A stretch of 64,000 nucleotides of DNA from assembly GCA_963970005.1 (NCBI GenBank), contig CAXAMN010026805.1, forward strand, positions 1,257,390 to 1,321,389, given 5' to 3'. Shown in pieces: positions 42,805 through 53,003 of the stretch (the stretch's first letter is position 1; each line of letters opens with the position of its first letter). The DNA is from Durusdinium trenchii. Its lineage: Eukaryota > Sar > Dinophyceae > Suessiales > Symbiodiniaceae. Both the position numbers and the translations under genes were made by a program. A model generated the notes under the pieces. That model did not search any database. It had not been told where the DNA came from and worked only from the letters and a program-made list of their open reading frames with translations.

Positions 42805-43271
42805 CGGTGTGGAAGAGGCGCCCAGGCTCCAAGCTGGGCCTGTGGGACTTACTGATGGCTCCAAGAGTTGTAGGCCGGTGTTGATGAATTGTTCATCATT
42901 GATGGATTGTTCCCGAAGACTTGCCCATGTCTAAGAATTGGCACCATGAACTACTGGTATATATATAATATATATATATAAACATTGTCTTATGGAGGGA
43001 GGCGCTAAAATTATCTAAATTAGTATGAAATAAGGGCCTTGTTTAAGAGCTCCAGGCACAGAGATAACCGTGCACATGCCATGTGTGCATGGGTATGGAC
43101 ATGATACTATCCAATTTGGCTTCCATAAAGGTTGCCATTCACACGACATTTTAAGGGACACGGAGTTCGACCATTGCAAAGAGGCAAAAGGAGCTGCCTG
43201 AGTGGTTAGTGGTTGAAGTTTGAGCTGCTGTCGGTGTTCAGACGAGCCTACCGTGAACGTGAGACAGCTTT

Positions 43272-43568
43272 TTGAGTGTTCTCAATTGGCTTCGGTCTCA
43301 GCAAGTCCGTTTGCGATGTGAAAAAATCGCGACGTTCGAGGCCTTTGCACTCACTCATCTCAAACTCCCAGCCACTGGCGTCTCGAAGCACCTGTACAAC
43401 ATGTCCAAGTTGTGCGAGATGCCTGGGACCTCAGGCACCCAGAGAGGCTTCACGAATCCATCCCCAAAAATCATGACCATCGCGAAGTGGCCGCATGTTC
43501 CTAAGACATATTTGTTCATATTTTTTCATGACACATGTAGTTGTTTTTCTTTCCCTCCGATCCAATGA
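43272..43568 (+). CDS. Uncharacterised 98-codon open frame
   Basis: The frame reads protein-like for about 70 residues (RCEKIATFEAFALTHLKLPA, TGVSKHLYNMSKLCEMPG), then turns Phe/Ser-rich. It starts at TTG. It may be an exon within the same span. No family is recognised. Confidence 0.3.
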   Translation: MSVLNWLRSQQVRLRCEKIATFEAFALTHLKLPATGVSKHLYNMSKLCEMPGTSGTQRGFTNPSPKIMTIAKWPHVPKTYLFIFFHDTCSCFSFPPIQ

Positions 43569-44329
43569 AAGGGACAACACCATTTTAAAGTTAACTTGTA
43601 GAGCCAGCAGTGTATCCAGCGTATCCTGCTGCTGCATCGACGCCTGAACGCCTTACGCCTCGATCCGCTGGATCCGTTTGAGGTGTTGGAGCAAAGGCGG
43701 CGAGGAGGGCCAGCAGTGCAAAGATGTGTATTTGAGCGCTGTGATGTGCCTTAGCAGCAGGACCAAGCCAGCATGTGTATGAAGATGTATGTTCAGAACA
43801 GAATGAAGCATCGAGTCGTGAGATCTACAGATTAAAAGCCATGTAAAGCCCATCATTGTTTCTAGATCCAACTCCTTCGGCAGAGTCCCGGTTCACGCGT
43901 TAAGCAGCATGTAAGAAAAGAACTGAGGCTCATCGGCCTCATCACAGGCGGGGAATTTGCTTTGGGTTTTGACATGTACTGGTAGTTTCCCATGGTACCT
44001 CAGAATAAAGCTGTCAGTGGCGTGGCAGGTCGCAACCAATCACACCATAGTTCTGTGGCAGGTCTCTCCTTGCATGCCAGTTGGATCAAAGTCATCGACT
44101 CCAATGGCATTCCACCTTAGAAATCCGACACAATGATCATGACATATGCAGACTCTTGAGTAAGACCATTGACGGGAATAATGTAGACTCTTGATTAAGA
44201 AGTGTTAAGAACCTATATTCCATTTGAATTGGAACACCTCTTCATATGGGGAGGGCTTATGATATGTACCTCAAGAGTCAGGTCGGAGGTTGAAAGACAT
44301 TTCCTGGTATGTTTTGATGCCTTGGTCAG

Positions 44330-44454
44330 GTGCGGTGTTGGGCGAACGCTTGGCAGCTACCTTTGGTTTGGAGGTCAGATGGTGCTTTCTGCCGGTCTCA
44401 CCCTTGGTGATGCTGGCAATTTGGGTCCATGAGCCTTGGAATGCCTTGGCATGG
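44330..44454 (+). CDS. DUF1275-like gene, membrane exon
   Basis: After GCCTTGGTCAG and in phase with 41951-42002 it reads AVLGERLAATFGLEVRWCFL, then PVSPLVMLAIWVHEPWNALA and W, before GTAATA. A GxxLGxRL turn followed by a long hydrophobic segment fits the middle of DUF1275 proteins. The intervening 2.3 kb may contain further exons, since the assembled protein is shorter than usual. Confidence 0.45.
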
Positions 44455-44534
44455 GTAATAGCACGTCGAACCTTTGAAGCTTGGTGGTAGCTCTTTTTAC
44501 GGCTGGCCTGCTTTGCCGCCTCTCACGGTGTGAG

Positions 44535-44621
44535 GAGTGCCTCCACTGGAAGACCTGTGAAGACCCAGTTAACATGGAGCCAATGGACAGTGAGGCAGAT
44601 GATGATGCAGATTCCTCCTGA
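44535..44621 (+). CDS. DUF1275-like gene, terminal exon with acidic tail
   Basis: In phase 0 after the exon ending at 44454, across an 80-bp intron, it reads ECLHWKTCEDPVNMEPMDSE, then ADDDADSS and TGA. The acidic hydrophilic tail is consistent with a cytosolic C-terminus. Open frames continue on both sides of the stop in other phases to 44898. Confidence 0.4.
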   Translation, partial: ECLHWKTCEDPVNMEPMDSEADDDADSS

Positions 44622-45183
44622 CTCACTACGACCGCGTCCCCTTCGCTGGTGGCCAGTGCCTCTGACCAGACGTTGCCGTGCGCAGCTACAGTGGACCTCC
44701 AACTACAGCGTCCGTTGGGCACCACCGTCCGTTGCGGCCACCAATGGGTGCTCCGGAGCGCACCGACGTTCGGCACCCGTCGGCAGCGGTCGGCGAGAAA
44801 TCCCTCAAAGCTTGCCAGGTCGGAGGCAAAACGTTGAGAAACGTGGCAAACGGCAGGTGCGTGGATCGACGTCGTACCTCGTGTGGAAGGTCAGATGAGC
44901 CGTCGGAGCCAGCGGATCTCAGCGTTGTGGGCTGAAGAAAAGGGCCGAAAAAGGGAGCCAGTTGCACACTGAGGTCGCGTCTTGGGCATGTTCCACGGTA
45001 TCACAGAACATGCCGGAACATGTATGCAACGAGCGGTAATGTGGGGGTTGTTGTGCTATTGTTCGGATGATTGTTGGATACTGTTGGGGCCTTGGGTTTG
45101 GATATCTGTGTTGCTTTCCAGACGAATCGTGTGCAGAAGTTTCCAGGTTTGATGGTTCAGACCAGGAACTCACGCGCTTTCAG

Positions 45184-45251
45184 TGGCCAATTCCGATGTT
45201 CCAACCTTCCTATTCGACCTTGACAGCCTTTGGAACTCTGCAGCGTTCTGA
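45184..45251 (+). CDS. Candidate terminal exon
   Basis: After CACGCGCTTTCAG the frame reads ANSDVPTFLFDLDSLWNSAA, then F and TGA. Two other frames are open over the same bases. Confidence 0.3.
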
Positions 45252-45988
45252 TCAACCCACATTACCACGGTCAAGTGTGGTTATCTGAGGTGAGGGGAAC
45301 AGGCCAGGGGGGTGCACAAAGGCTGAGGTAGAAGATTCTTTGAGTCTGTCTCATTTCGCATGTGACAGCCTTGCTCAGAGCATAAAGAAGGAGATGGACA
45401 GAAGCAGTACACCGAGTTTGCTCTGAAGAAATCGAAAACCCATCCACCTGCAGAAAGCCACCGACCAAAATGGGTGTTCTCCCGTGTTTATCCTTGAAAT
45501 GAACTGTCTCTTTGAGATCTGAGGATCCACCAGACCCAGCAGGTGAAGACACATCAGACCCATCAGGAAAGAATCGACTCATGAATTTCCGGGCATTTTC
45601 TTTGCATCGCAAGCCGGGAATTCATTGCCATCGCAGAGTTCCACGATGGTGCGCAGATCCCGGAACTTGTTCCCGGCCTTGTTGGCTGCAGGCCCTGGCG
45701 AGTTTTCACTGGTGTTATCTCGGGTCTCACCTGAAAGAGAGCCTATGGGGCAGCTCTTGGGAACATAGAAAGAATCCTTTCCAAACTAGTTACTGTAGTT
45801 GACGTGGCCACTGGCCAATTCTTGAGTTGGGTGATCCAGTGGCCTCGTGCAATTGAAGACTGGGAGGCCTCCTGCCTTTGACCTTCGTCGGCTGGTCCTC
45901 GTCCTCACGTGCGAGTCAAGTTCCTGTGGTGGTGCGACACGTGGACGGTGCACTGGTGGATGCCACGGAGGAGTCCGAGGAAGAGGTG

Positions 45989-46062
45989 CCCGGTCAAAAG
46001 TCGAGCGAGTGAGTAACACGAAAGACCCGGTCAAAAGTCGAGCGAGTGAGTAACACGAAAGA
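45989..46062. repeat. Perfect 37-bp tandem duplication
   Basis: The unit starting CCCGGTCAAAAGTCGAGCGA occurs twice with no mismatch (45989-46025 and 46026-46062), indicating a recent event. Because 37 is not a multiple of three it would break any reading frame through it. Confidence 0.95.
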
Positions 46063-46339
46063 CATTGGAGTCCGATGGAGACATGATGAAACCTTATTTT
46101 TAAACCTCTGGAAGCCTCTCACATGACACATCGCTCCTTTACGTTTGCGACCCCGGTGGGGGTGACCTCACCTATCCTACTGCATCGGGAAAAGCAATGA
46201 AAAGTTCGGCAGACCATGGAGCATGAGAAATCAACATGTATGCTTTATGCAGTTTCAGTCCATGGACCAGAATGGAGCGCCTTGCTAGCAACGCTTTTTT
46301 GTTTGAGATGTGCAGATGTGTCGATTTGTAGATCGCCAG

Positions 46340-46423
46340 GTGCAGGTTTGGAAGGATGCCTACCAACTGGAACTAGCTCCTTGTCTCAAGCATTGCGCCT
46401 TGTGCGCAAAATGGGCATTTGAG
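46340..46423 (+). CDS. Candidate internal exon
   Basis: After TAGATCGCCAG and before GTTCTG it reads VQVWKDAYQLELAPCLKHCA, then LCAKWAFE: 28 codons with four cysteine or histidine ligand-like residues in C-x3-H-C-x2-C order. Confidence 0.35.
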
Positions 46424-46556
46424 GTTCTGGTGTGATCCTACCTTTTTTTCCCGGGGCCATTGCTTACAGCCCAGCATAGCAGCACAGAGCGGCACAACAA
46501 ATGACCGGAAGTGACCCTGGCCTCATTGAACAGACGGTTTTATCCTGTTTTACTAG

Positions 46557-46653
46557 GTTCCTCACGCATGCCTTGCGCAATGAGGAGCGCGCTGATTTGC
46601 TGGATGAACAGCTCAAAGCGGGTCTGGACAGGCTTGGCGTCCAGCTGGCGTAG
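46557..46653 (+). CDS. Terminal exon candidate
   Basis: After GTTTTACTAG the frame reads FLTHALRNEERADLLDEQLK, then AGLDRLGVQLA and TAG. It is a clean amphipathic helix with high GC. It is not in phase with the exon ending at 46423. Confidence 0.4.
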
Positions 46654-47195
46654 CTACATGGCGACAGTGGCCAACGCGTGAGAATTTGGGTTGCCAGTGG
46701 GGTGCCGAAGCCTTTTTGGACTCAGATCGGCCCATGAGATGAATCAGCATTCAAAGCAAAAGAGCAAACATATCCGGCACCATCTTTTTGAGCTCCAAAA
46801 TGAAGGGGGAGAGACATATCCGAAGCCGTGAAACCCTGGCACGTGTCTATATAACATAGAGACATAATTATGTAATATATATATATGTGTGTGTGTCAAC
46901 AACCTCAAGTGTAGGACAGCAGCAGTCTAGCCCTTCAACTGGCCGGTGGCACTTTGAAGCCGTTCACTAGCTCATTCTGCACTCCACGGCTTTGAGACAA
47001 CATAAGTTAACAGACAAGAACACCTACTATAGGCGGTGAACGGTGACTGAACTGCCAATGTCGAGCCCGCGCACAGCCGCCAAATCGGATGAAGACGATG
47101 GGAGCGGTGTGTGTCGACGCTTTCCACTGATGTGGGACATCAAACTGAAGGGAACAACTGAAACATGTACTGTATTAGGAAGATGCTGCACAGAG

Positions 47196-47198
47196 GGG

Positions 47199-47232
<34 letters not shown>

Positions 47233-47242
47233 GAGAGAGAGG
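47196..47242. repeat. (GA)n microsatellite
   Basis: About 45 bp of GA with one GGGA interruption. Confidence 0.95.
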
Positions 47243-47713
47243 TGTGCGTGGAACTTCAACAGCATTGTTGAACTCGCAGACTGCAGGCTGAAATGGCTTG
47301 CATCACGAGTGCCTTCCGACATGCTGTATAGCAATCATCAATGGCTAATGTCAGTTTGGAGCACGCTGTATGGATGCTCAAGAGGTCACGCTGTTCCACC
47401 CACAGCACCCGTTCCAACCATTGAGATGTGTCCGAAAGGTATTTGGTAGTTTGCTTGTTGTTGTGTTTCTTCTTGTTTTTGCCCTGAGGATCCATGTTCT
47501 GTCCAAAGAGGTATCCTGACTTCGTCGCACCAGCTACTTGGCTGTCGGACTGACTCAAAGGCGACCGAATTGACGATGATTGGAGGGCCACATGCCCTCC
47601 ATGACCTGGGCAGCTTTTGACATGATTTTTACTTTGTTTTTGCTTGCCCACCGGTACGGTCTTATGTGAGTTATGCATTTGTGTGATTCGCATGCTGTTT
47701 CACGCGCGCCCAG

Positions 47714-47985
47714 ACGTAAGGAGTACCGATGGTTTCAGACCTGGGACACAATCCAGCAAATGACGAAACTGGTGAATCACCACTTTGGTGAGTTGGCCTG
47801 GTCTCTTGGCGAGCGCGAGTGGAGCGGAAAGAAGAGTTGTTTGGGCCAATCATCAGGGTCGGAGAATCATTTGTTGGTGCACCGATGCGACATCCTGAGA
47901 TGGCTATACCATGCTATACCGAGTTGTTTGGACCAATCGTCCTCAGTGAAGGCATTCCTTGCCATCAGATGTCATCCAGGTTAGC
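47714..47985 (+). CDS. Coding block with an internal repeat
   Basis: After GCGCGCCCAG the frame reads RKEYRWFQTWDTIQQMTKLV, then NHHFGELAWSLGEREWSGKK. From about 47815 a second frame becomes the better one: RVERKEELFGPIIRVGESFV, then GAPMRHPEMAIPCYTELFGP and IVLSEGIPCHQMSS before GTTAGC. The ELFGPI motif recurs after 29 codons (47834 and 47921). The frame change could be an assembly indel or a 26-bp intron, which would be unusually short. No family is recognised. Confidence 0.35.
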
Positions 47986-48059
47986 AGTCAGTCCGTTGGC
48001 ATCTTCGACCTTGGGGCAAGTCCGTTGGTGGTGTCATTGTTGTGTTTTTGTTTCTCTAG

Positions 48060-48120
48060 CTGGCAAGCCCCTTTGGATCCTTCAGCACTAGCAGAAGTTC
48101 CATCTCTCCTAAAGCAAGCA
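48060..48120 (+). CDS. Candidate exon
   Basis: A strong acceptor (TTTGTTTCTCTAG) and donor GTATTA enclose WQAPLDPSALAEVPSLLKQA. The composition is good and the family unknown. Confidence 0.4.
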
Positions 48121-48213
48121 GTATTATATAAACTCCCTCAACATCCCTCAACCGCATTTCTTTGTCATGACTATCATGTCCATGTCCATTAGCTTCATAT
48201 AGCTTCCTTTCAG

Positions 48214-48374
48214 CTCCCTTCGACCCGCACCCCGCGCCGCTCCGCTTCAGGTTCGCCTTTCACGGCGTCGGGGATCCCCATGCGTCGGTCTCCCGCGCGG
48301 TCTTGTTCACGTTGAGTCGCCAGCTCTTCGGGCACAAGGCGAGACAAGACGGCAGGCTCTTCGGGGACAAGACG
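48214..48374 (+). CDS. Well-bounded internal exon
   Basis: A strong acceptor (AGCTTCCTTTCAG) and donor GTGAGA enclose 53 codons: PFDPHPAPLRFRFAFHGVGD, PHASVSRAVLFTLSRQLFGH and KARQDGRLFGDKT. It is GC-rich, unlike its flanks. It is one of the best single exons here, but I recognise no domain. Confidence 0.5.
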
Positions 48375-48520
48375 GTGAGACCAAGAATACGGGAGCAACT
48401 GCAAGCAACTGTGAGCATTCACCAGCTACAAAAAGCTACTGAAATCTAGAAAGAACATGAAAAAAGCACACCTAACACATATATAGTTACATGGCTGTCG
48501 GAAAGTGTTTTTGGGTTGCG

Positions 48521-48622
48521 GTTCCTAATAGCTTCTTGGTACCAATAGCTACTTGTTACTACTAGTAAGGCACTTGTTACTAGAAGCGATGCACTTGTTC
48601 CTGGTAGCTTCTTGTTCCTAAA
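48521..48622 (+). repeat. CTAGTAG repeat cluster, copy 7
   Basis: Contains the 56-bp block (48553-48608) that is almost identical to copy 6, flanked by CCTAATAGCTTCTTGG and CTGGTAGCTTCTTGTTCC. Confidence 0.9.
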
Positions 48623-48821
48623 GATTGCAAAATGCGTTGCATGGTTTGCCAGGTGTCAGTTTTGGGCACCACGCCCACAGCTGGTCTATGGTTTGCCGAG
48701 CCCTGGCTTAGTGGGCATATCAGTAGGATTATGGTTGTATGAGGCGGCACCTGCGTGAATGCTATAGGTATACATCCAGCAGCCTTTTTTAAAGCAAGGA
48801 CCAGATACACAAATCATTCAG

Positions 48822-48894
48822 GAGGTCGGCTGCCGAAATCGAAGCCCATGGTGGCAAGCCTGGTGGACTTTCTCAGCACTCAAACTGCAGTTAT
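48822..48894 (+). CDS. Candidate exon
   Basis: After AAATCATTCAG the frame reads RSAAEIEAHGGKPGGLSQHS, then NCSY, before GTTTGA. Other frames are open. Confidence 0.3.
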
Positions 48895-49027
48895 GTTTGA
48901 GCTAGTATATAATTCCAACTGTTTGTGTATGTTTGTCTCCTTAGTGTGTTTGAATCTTGGAACATCTCAAGCCAACATGGACACTGTCGATTGATCCGAT
49001 TTGATTCGTGTTTTCGCCCACACCCAG

Positions 49028-49105
49028 GCCTACGTGAAGACCTTCCGGACTTTGGGCGGGACGCTGGAAGCCTTGGCCACCATGACCGAGATCTTCGCTT
49101 TTCAG
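49028..49105 (+). CDS. Candidate exon
   Basis: After TTCGCCCACACCCAG the frame reads AYVKTFRTLGGTLEALATMT, then EIFAFQ. It would need a GC donor at 49106. The end TTCGCTTTTCAG also resembles an acceptor, so the limits are uncertain. Confidence 0.4.
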
Positions 49106-49209
49106 GCTTTTGTCATTAGATTTCATTTTGGAATCGCACAGAGATGAGTATGATGAGTGCGTCCCCATGTGCTGTCAGATCAACAGCATTTTGCTTCTTT
49201 GGGCAGCAG

Positions 49210-49298
49210 GGATGTTAGGACCGGCCTGGGGTGACGCCCGGGCGTCCCGTTCGGGCAGTTGTGGTGCTGCTAGCTCCTGGCGTGACAGGAATCCACAG
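49210..49298 (+). CDS. Candidate exon
   Basis: An AG at 49208-49209 and GTATCC at 49299 enclose MLGPAWGDARASRSGSCGAA, then SSWRDRNPQ. Confidence 0.35.
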
Positions 49299-49796
49299 GT
49301 ATCCAGAAGTTCCAGGAATCCAGCCTGGTCAATCAATCAGATCCTTGTAGAACTGTTTCCTCACATTACCGAGGCACTCCATGGGACTGCCATAGTGACT
49401 GCCATATATGCCGCCCCATTGACCCCCCAAACCACCCCAATGTAAGCATATGGCCTACATGGTGTTTGGGTAATGTATTATGTATGATATAAACATGTCG
49501 TTTTGCCGTTGTTGCGCCCCCTGACGAGGAGCCATGGCTGAAGCAATGAACAGCGCGACACGCTCCTGCATTCTGCAGCATTTTTCGAAGGTGGCCCTCC
49601 CGGAAAGGTTTCGTCATTGACCGCTCCTGAAACAATAATGATTTCGAGCAAATTTTGGGGCCCTTTGTGCATTTGTGGATATTTGAGGGTTGCGCATGGG
49701 AAGATTAAATCGTGGTGTGGAACAAGAGTTGTCAGGAGTCCACAATCCACCTAACTAGTTTGGATGTGAAGGCGGAATTTCCAGAAAGAAACCTTC

Positions 49797-50036
49797 ATGA
49801 AGTTACTTAACGCAAGTCAAGCTAAGTCAGTTGAGGTTACATGGCACCACTTAGTCAACATGAATATGTTCAGAACGCGGTCAGCATCGATGATGCCCAT
49901 GGGCCAGGAGAAGAATAATCACGACGTCACCTTGAAGGACTCCCGTTTAACTAGCTGTAAACGTCCTTGCGAGCAGATGGCTACAGCAGGTGCTTCGGCA
50001 GGTGCTATGCGTGAAGCTGCTCGCTTTAAGACAACA
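49797..50036 (+). CDS. Candidate first exon, basic/Met-rich
   Basis: An ATG-started frame of 80 codons reads MKLLNASQAKSVEVTWHHLV, then NMNMFRTRSASMMPMGQEKN, with an Ala/Gly-rich helix (MATAGASAGAMREAARFKTT) before a GTATGA donor. The text looks protein-like throughout, and the frame is the only good one here. The function is unknown. Confidence 0.45.
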
Positions 50037-50443
50037 GTATGAACTCGAGTCATCACTAAGGCAACACAGATTTAACAGGATTTAACATATTGTTGTGCAC
50101 GCTTTCGTCTTCGCCACCACTTCCACTGGAAGACAGGAGAACAATCAGGACAACGCAGGGAGTACCATTGGTGTCTTGGGAGGCGGGGAACAAGTTGCGA
50201 AGGGTTTATAAGGGTTTGTGACATGCAGAAACAAGACACCACGTGACGTGTTCGATTATGCCTTAAGCTTTGGTCAGATGTATTGTGAAGCATAGGTAAA
50301 ATGTAGGTCTCCGAGGCCTGTAGCCAGAATTGGGAGTCTTATTTTACTGGGTTTGGAGGGCTTCACAAGTTGTGGGCGCTGATGGGTGTACTTCCAACTT
50401 GGGGAGAGCACCGTTCGGAGAAGACAAGTAATAATAAGGCCTA

Positions 50444-50740
50444 ATGATATCAGTTTGTCGTAGCTTTCTCGTTTTAGAACTAAGTCGTTCACTAGTCTTT
50501 TCTGCCTTCGCATCTGCCAGATACTTACCAGTGGAATGCCAGTTGCTTGCTCGCGTCTCGCCTACTCGTCGCTATGCCGTCTACGCCACCACGTCCTTCA
50601 CAGGTTTGATTGTGGTCGCGTCCATCAACCGAGCTGGTGGGTTCAATGATCAAACCCTCACAGGGTGTTGCATCGTTTGCTTCTGCCTGCAGCTCGGACA
50701 TGGGCGATTTGCATCGCAGTGGGAAAGGTTTAGGGTTTAG
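50444..50740 (+). CDS. Uncharacterised open frame with hydrophobic segments
   Basis: A frame of 98 codons that starts with TTG. Its core reads VFSAFASARYLPVECQLLAR, then VSPTRRYAVYATTSFTGLIV and VASINRAGGFNDQTLTGCCI. Two hydrophobic stretches suggest a membrane association. It ends inside an interstitial telomeric tract, so the last codons are not genuine. Exon limits are unknown. Confidence 0.4.
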   Translation: MISVCRSFLVLELSRSLVFSAFASARYLPVECQLLARVSPTRRYAVYATTSFTGLIVVASINRAGGFNDQTLTGCCIVCFCLQLGHGRFASQWERFRV

Positions 50741-50751
50741 ATGGGTTTAGG
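50727..50751 (+). repeat. Interstitial telomeric tract, TTTAGGG-like
   Basis: Three TTTAG(G) units with one interruption, in the opposite orientation to the tract at 40087-40107. Confidence 0.75.
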
Positions 50752-50872
50752 TCACTTGAGGAGACGGGTGAATTGGACAGGCAAGGAATAGGTGAGATTT
50801 GTCGGTTCATGTCAGTGACTTGAATCAACCTGGTTGAGTTCTCTTCCATGTATGTGTTTTCGTGTTTGTTTC

Positions 50873-51150
50873 TTTAAATCTCCAACTGTTCCCGCACTGA
50901 TCCATGTCAAAGGGCTGAGCCACGAGGTGTATGGTCCATGTGTGGACAAACCTCGCGTCCTCTTTGGTGCTGAAGATCCCACCGGGAACCTTCTTCTTGA
51001 GACACTGCAAGACGAGGACGCCTCCGCTCGGCTTCGCGCGTTGTTGGCAGCGGTCCCCCGTTCTCCCAAACGGGCCGAAGTCGGAGCGAATTGCCATGTT
51101 GCAGCAGCTGGCTGCAGGGTCCCTTCGCATGCACACCTGGGGCCAAAATG
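50873..51150 (+). CDS. Coding block with a possible frame break
   Basis: The first part reads SPTVPALIHVKGLSHEVYGP, CVDKPRVLFGAEDPTGNLLL and ETLQDEDASARLRALLAAV. After about 51050 a neighbouring frame is better (PKSERIAMLQQLAAGSLRMH, then TWGQN), ending before GTAGGC at 51151. Both halves look genuine, which suggests a 1-base indel or a missed intron between them. No family is recognised. Confidence 0.45.
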
Positions 51151-51893
51151 GTAGGCCCTGGTCGGCCTTGTATATGAGTGAGAGCAACTTCCGTGCTGAA
51201 GGCGTGTCGATCTGACTGTTGCGTTGAAATATGTTGAAACTCAGGATCGTTCACGAGCAAGATGGACTTTGAACATCTTTGAAGCTTGAATTATTGCGCT
51301 GTGACTTTTTGTGACGGCTATGGAGGACTTGATTCCCACAAACTGGAATGGAACATGTCTGAAAGTGTATACAAGTATATTACATGTCTATACTTTCACA
51401 CTGTCTCAACATGCATCAACCACTCCGATGCAGGTAGACATGCCATATAGATCCATACATGTTGCTTCCCCGAACAGTTTTGCCACAGTCCCTGGCTGAG
51501 CCCCTGAACCTTGTGTCGGGGTGTTGTCCTTTTCTTGTCGTCCAGTTGCCCTGCTGTTGTCAACCTTCGGTCCTTGAGGCCGCGGTGGCGAACCCTGTAC
51601 CAACCTAATAGCAATGGCCTCCAACCTACCTCCTGCTGTTTTCCGGCCGCGCGCGCGAAGTCCTCGACTCTTGCACGTTTGTTTGGGTGAGCCGCTCGAT
51701 GCTGCTCGCCATCGCTGGCGAAGTCCTCCATTTGGGACGATGGACGGCAGGGAGGTGGCAGCCTGGAGCGGAACGCCTGACCTCAGGAGCTGACGAGACT
51801 GCAAACCTTGGACGTCCGAAGGCCCGGGTTCAGAAACGCGGGCGCCAGCACCTCCCAGTCGTGCTGGAGTGACGGTGCTGTTGTTCGGCGGAC

Positions 51894-51954
51894 ATGGCCG
51901 ATGTGGACACCCTCTGGGGCAAGGCCAAAGAGGCAAAGATGGGGAGCGCCTTCA
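51894..51954 (+). CDS. Unknown protein, exon 1 of a five-exon model
   Basis: ATG at 51894 and MADVDTLWGKAKEAKMGSAF plus one base before GTCCCC. The donor is weak, but this end gives the correct phase for exon 2 (a Lys codon across the junction). The model totals 669 bp and 222 residues in exons 51894-51954, 52097-52232, 52297-52622, 52658-52727 and 53004-53079. Every junction keeps phase. I recognise no conserved domain. Confidence 0.45.
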
Positions 51955-52096
51955 GTCCCCTTTGACGTGGGCCCTAAGTGAGTCCGACCAGCCCTGCTGC
52001 GCAGTACGTGAGCCCTAAGCCCAGCTGCTAGCTCATAATGAGCTCTGGAAAGACACTGAAGGAACATGAGACTTGAACGTCCAATGTGCTTCTCAG

Positions 52097-52232
52097 AGTA
52101 TTTTGAGAGCGGAGTGGGCAAGTTTCGGTTCCATGTTGCCACCCTCACCGAACAGAATCGCTCGCAGCTGAGTGCCGCACAGTCTCGGTGGCCAGCTGGT
52201 CCGAGAAGCGATGCTGGTCCGACGCGCTGCTG
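52097..52232 (+). CDS. Five-exon model, exon 2
   Basis: The acceptor TGTGCTTCTCAG and donor GTATAT. It reads YFESGVGKFRFHVATLTEQN, then RSQLSAAQSRWPAGPRSDAG and PTRC. It enters in phase 1 and leaves in phase 2. Confidence 0.5.
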
Positions 52233-52296
52233 GTATATATACCACATATTACCATCATTCGATTTAATTTTGCGATGTACATGAGCAAACGTGCAG

Positions 52297-52622
52297 GCTT
52301 GGATTTGTTGAGTTCGATCAAACAGGTTGGGGTTGGATGAGTTCTTCAGTGTCACTGAGGAAGCTTGGTGTTCGTGTCGCTGGCGATGAAACGGGCCGAC
52401 TCCCCTTGTTCCTTCAACGTACTCGTACGAGAACGAATGGTACCTTCGTCGTCTCGCCTCGCCTCCATTCAGCGGGCACCGCCCGGTGCTGCGATGACTC
52501 TCCAGACCGCCTGGGACACCCACCGATGAAACAAGTTGGGCCCTGCACACCTGCAGCCGCCTGTCCACAGAGTGACTCATGTTGGATCCGTGCGACCGGC
52601 GCGTTGTTCGATGCGTCAGGAG
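52297..52622 (+). CDS. Five-exon model, exon 3
   Basis: The acceptor CAAACGTGCAG and donor GTATGT. It contains 108 codons starting LGFVEFDQTGWGWMSSSVSL, then RKLGVRVAGDETGRLPLFLQ, and ending CWIRATGALFDASG. It stays open throughout in the required phase. The middle is Cys/Pro-rich and other frames are also open there. Confidence 0.4.
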
Positions 52623-52657
52623 GTATGTGATTGTGACCTCGGGCAACTCCTTGGCAG

Positions 52658-52727
52658 CTGCAGCTGACACTCTGGCGGATGAGAGGGTGGAGATCTTCAA
52701 GCTCCCTTCCGATCAGAAGCTGGTCGG
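52658..52727 (+). CDS. Five-exon model, exon 4
   Basis: The acceptor CTCCTTGGCAG and donor GTGACA. It reads AADTLADERVEIFKLPSDQK, then LV. The preceding intron (52623-52657) is only 35 bp. The phase matches on both sides. Confidence 0.5.
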
Positions 52728-52780
52728 GTGACAGGTGAAGACCACGGAATTCATTGGTCATAGACATACTCCATGCCAAT

Positions 52781-52856
52781 TAACATGGAACCCCAAACCA
52801 CTGAGTTGTAGAGGAAAACATGTTTTTCCATCGGTCCATTTTCAGGTTCCATGTTA
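52781..52856. repeat. Hairpin element, family B copy 1 (intronic)
   Basis: TAACATGGAACC (52781-52792) is inverted at 52845-52856, with a looser inverted match inward to an ACATGT centre. The right side continues to GGGGGGTAGAGC. The ends resemble the element at 53242-53368 (shared TTCAGGTTCCATGTT). It lies inside the intron between exons 4 and 5. Confidence 0.7.
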
Positions 52857-53003
52857 GTTTGCGGGGGGTAGAGCTTCGATGTGCAGGATGTTCGAAAGAA
52901 CTCCCCTCACATGCAGCATGGAAGAGGGGGACTGGCATGCAGCATGCCCCAATTGTTGCATGCGACGTACATGACTTGTGTATTTGCTGAACATAATTTC
53001 TAG

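Noticed and set aside
51783..52700. 305-codon open frame on the minus strand
   Set aside because: Its composition is Ser/Arg/His-rich with no domain, and it lies antisense to a phase-consistent plus-strand exon model. I read it as a shadow.
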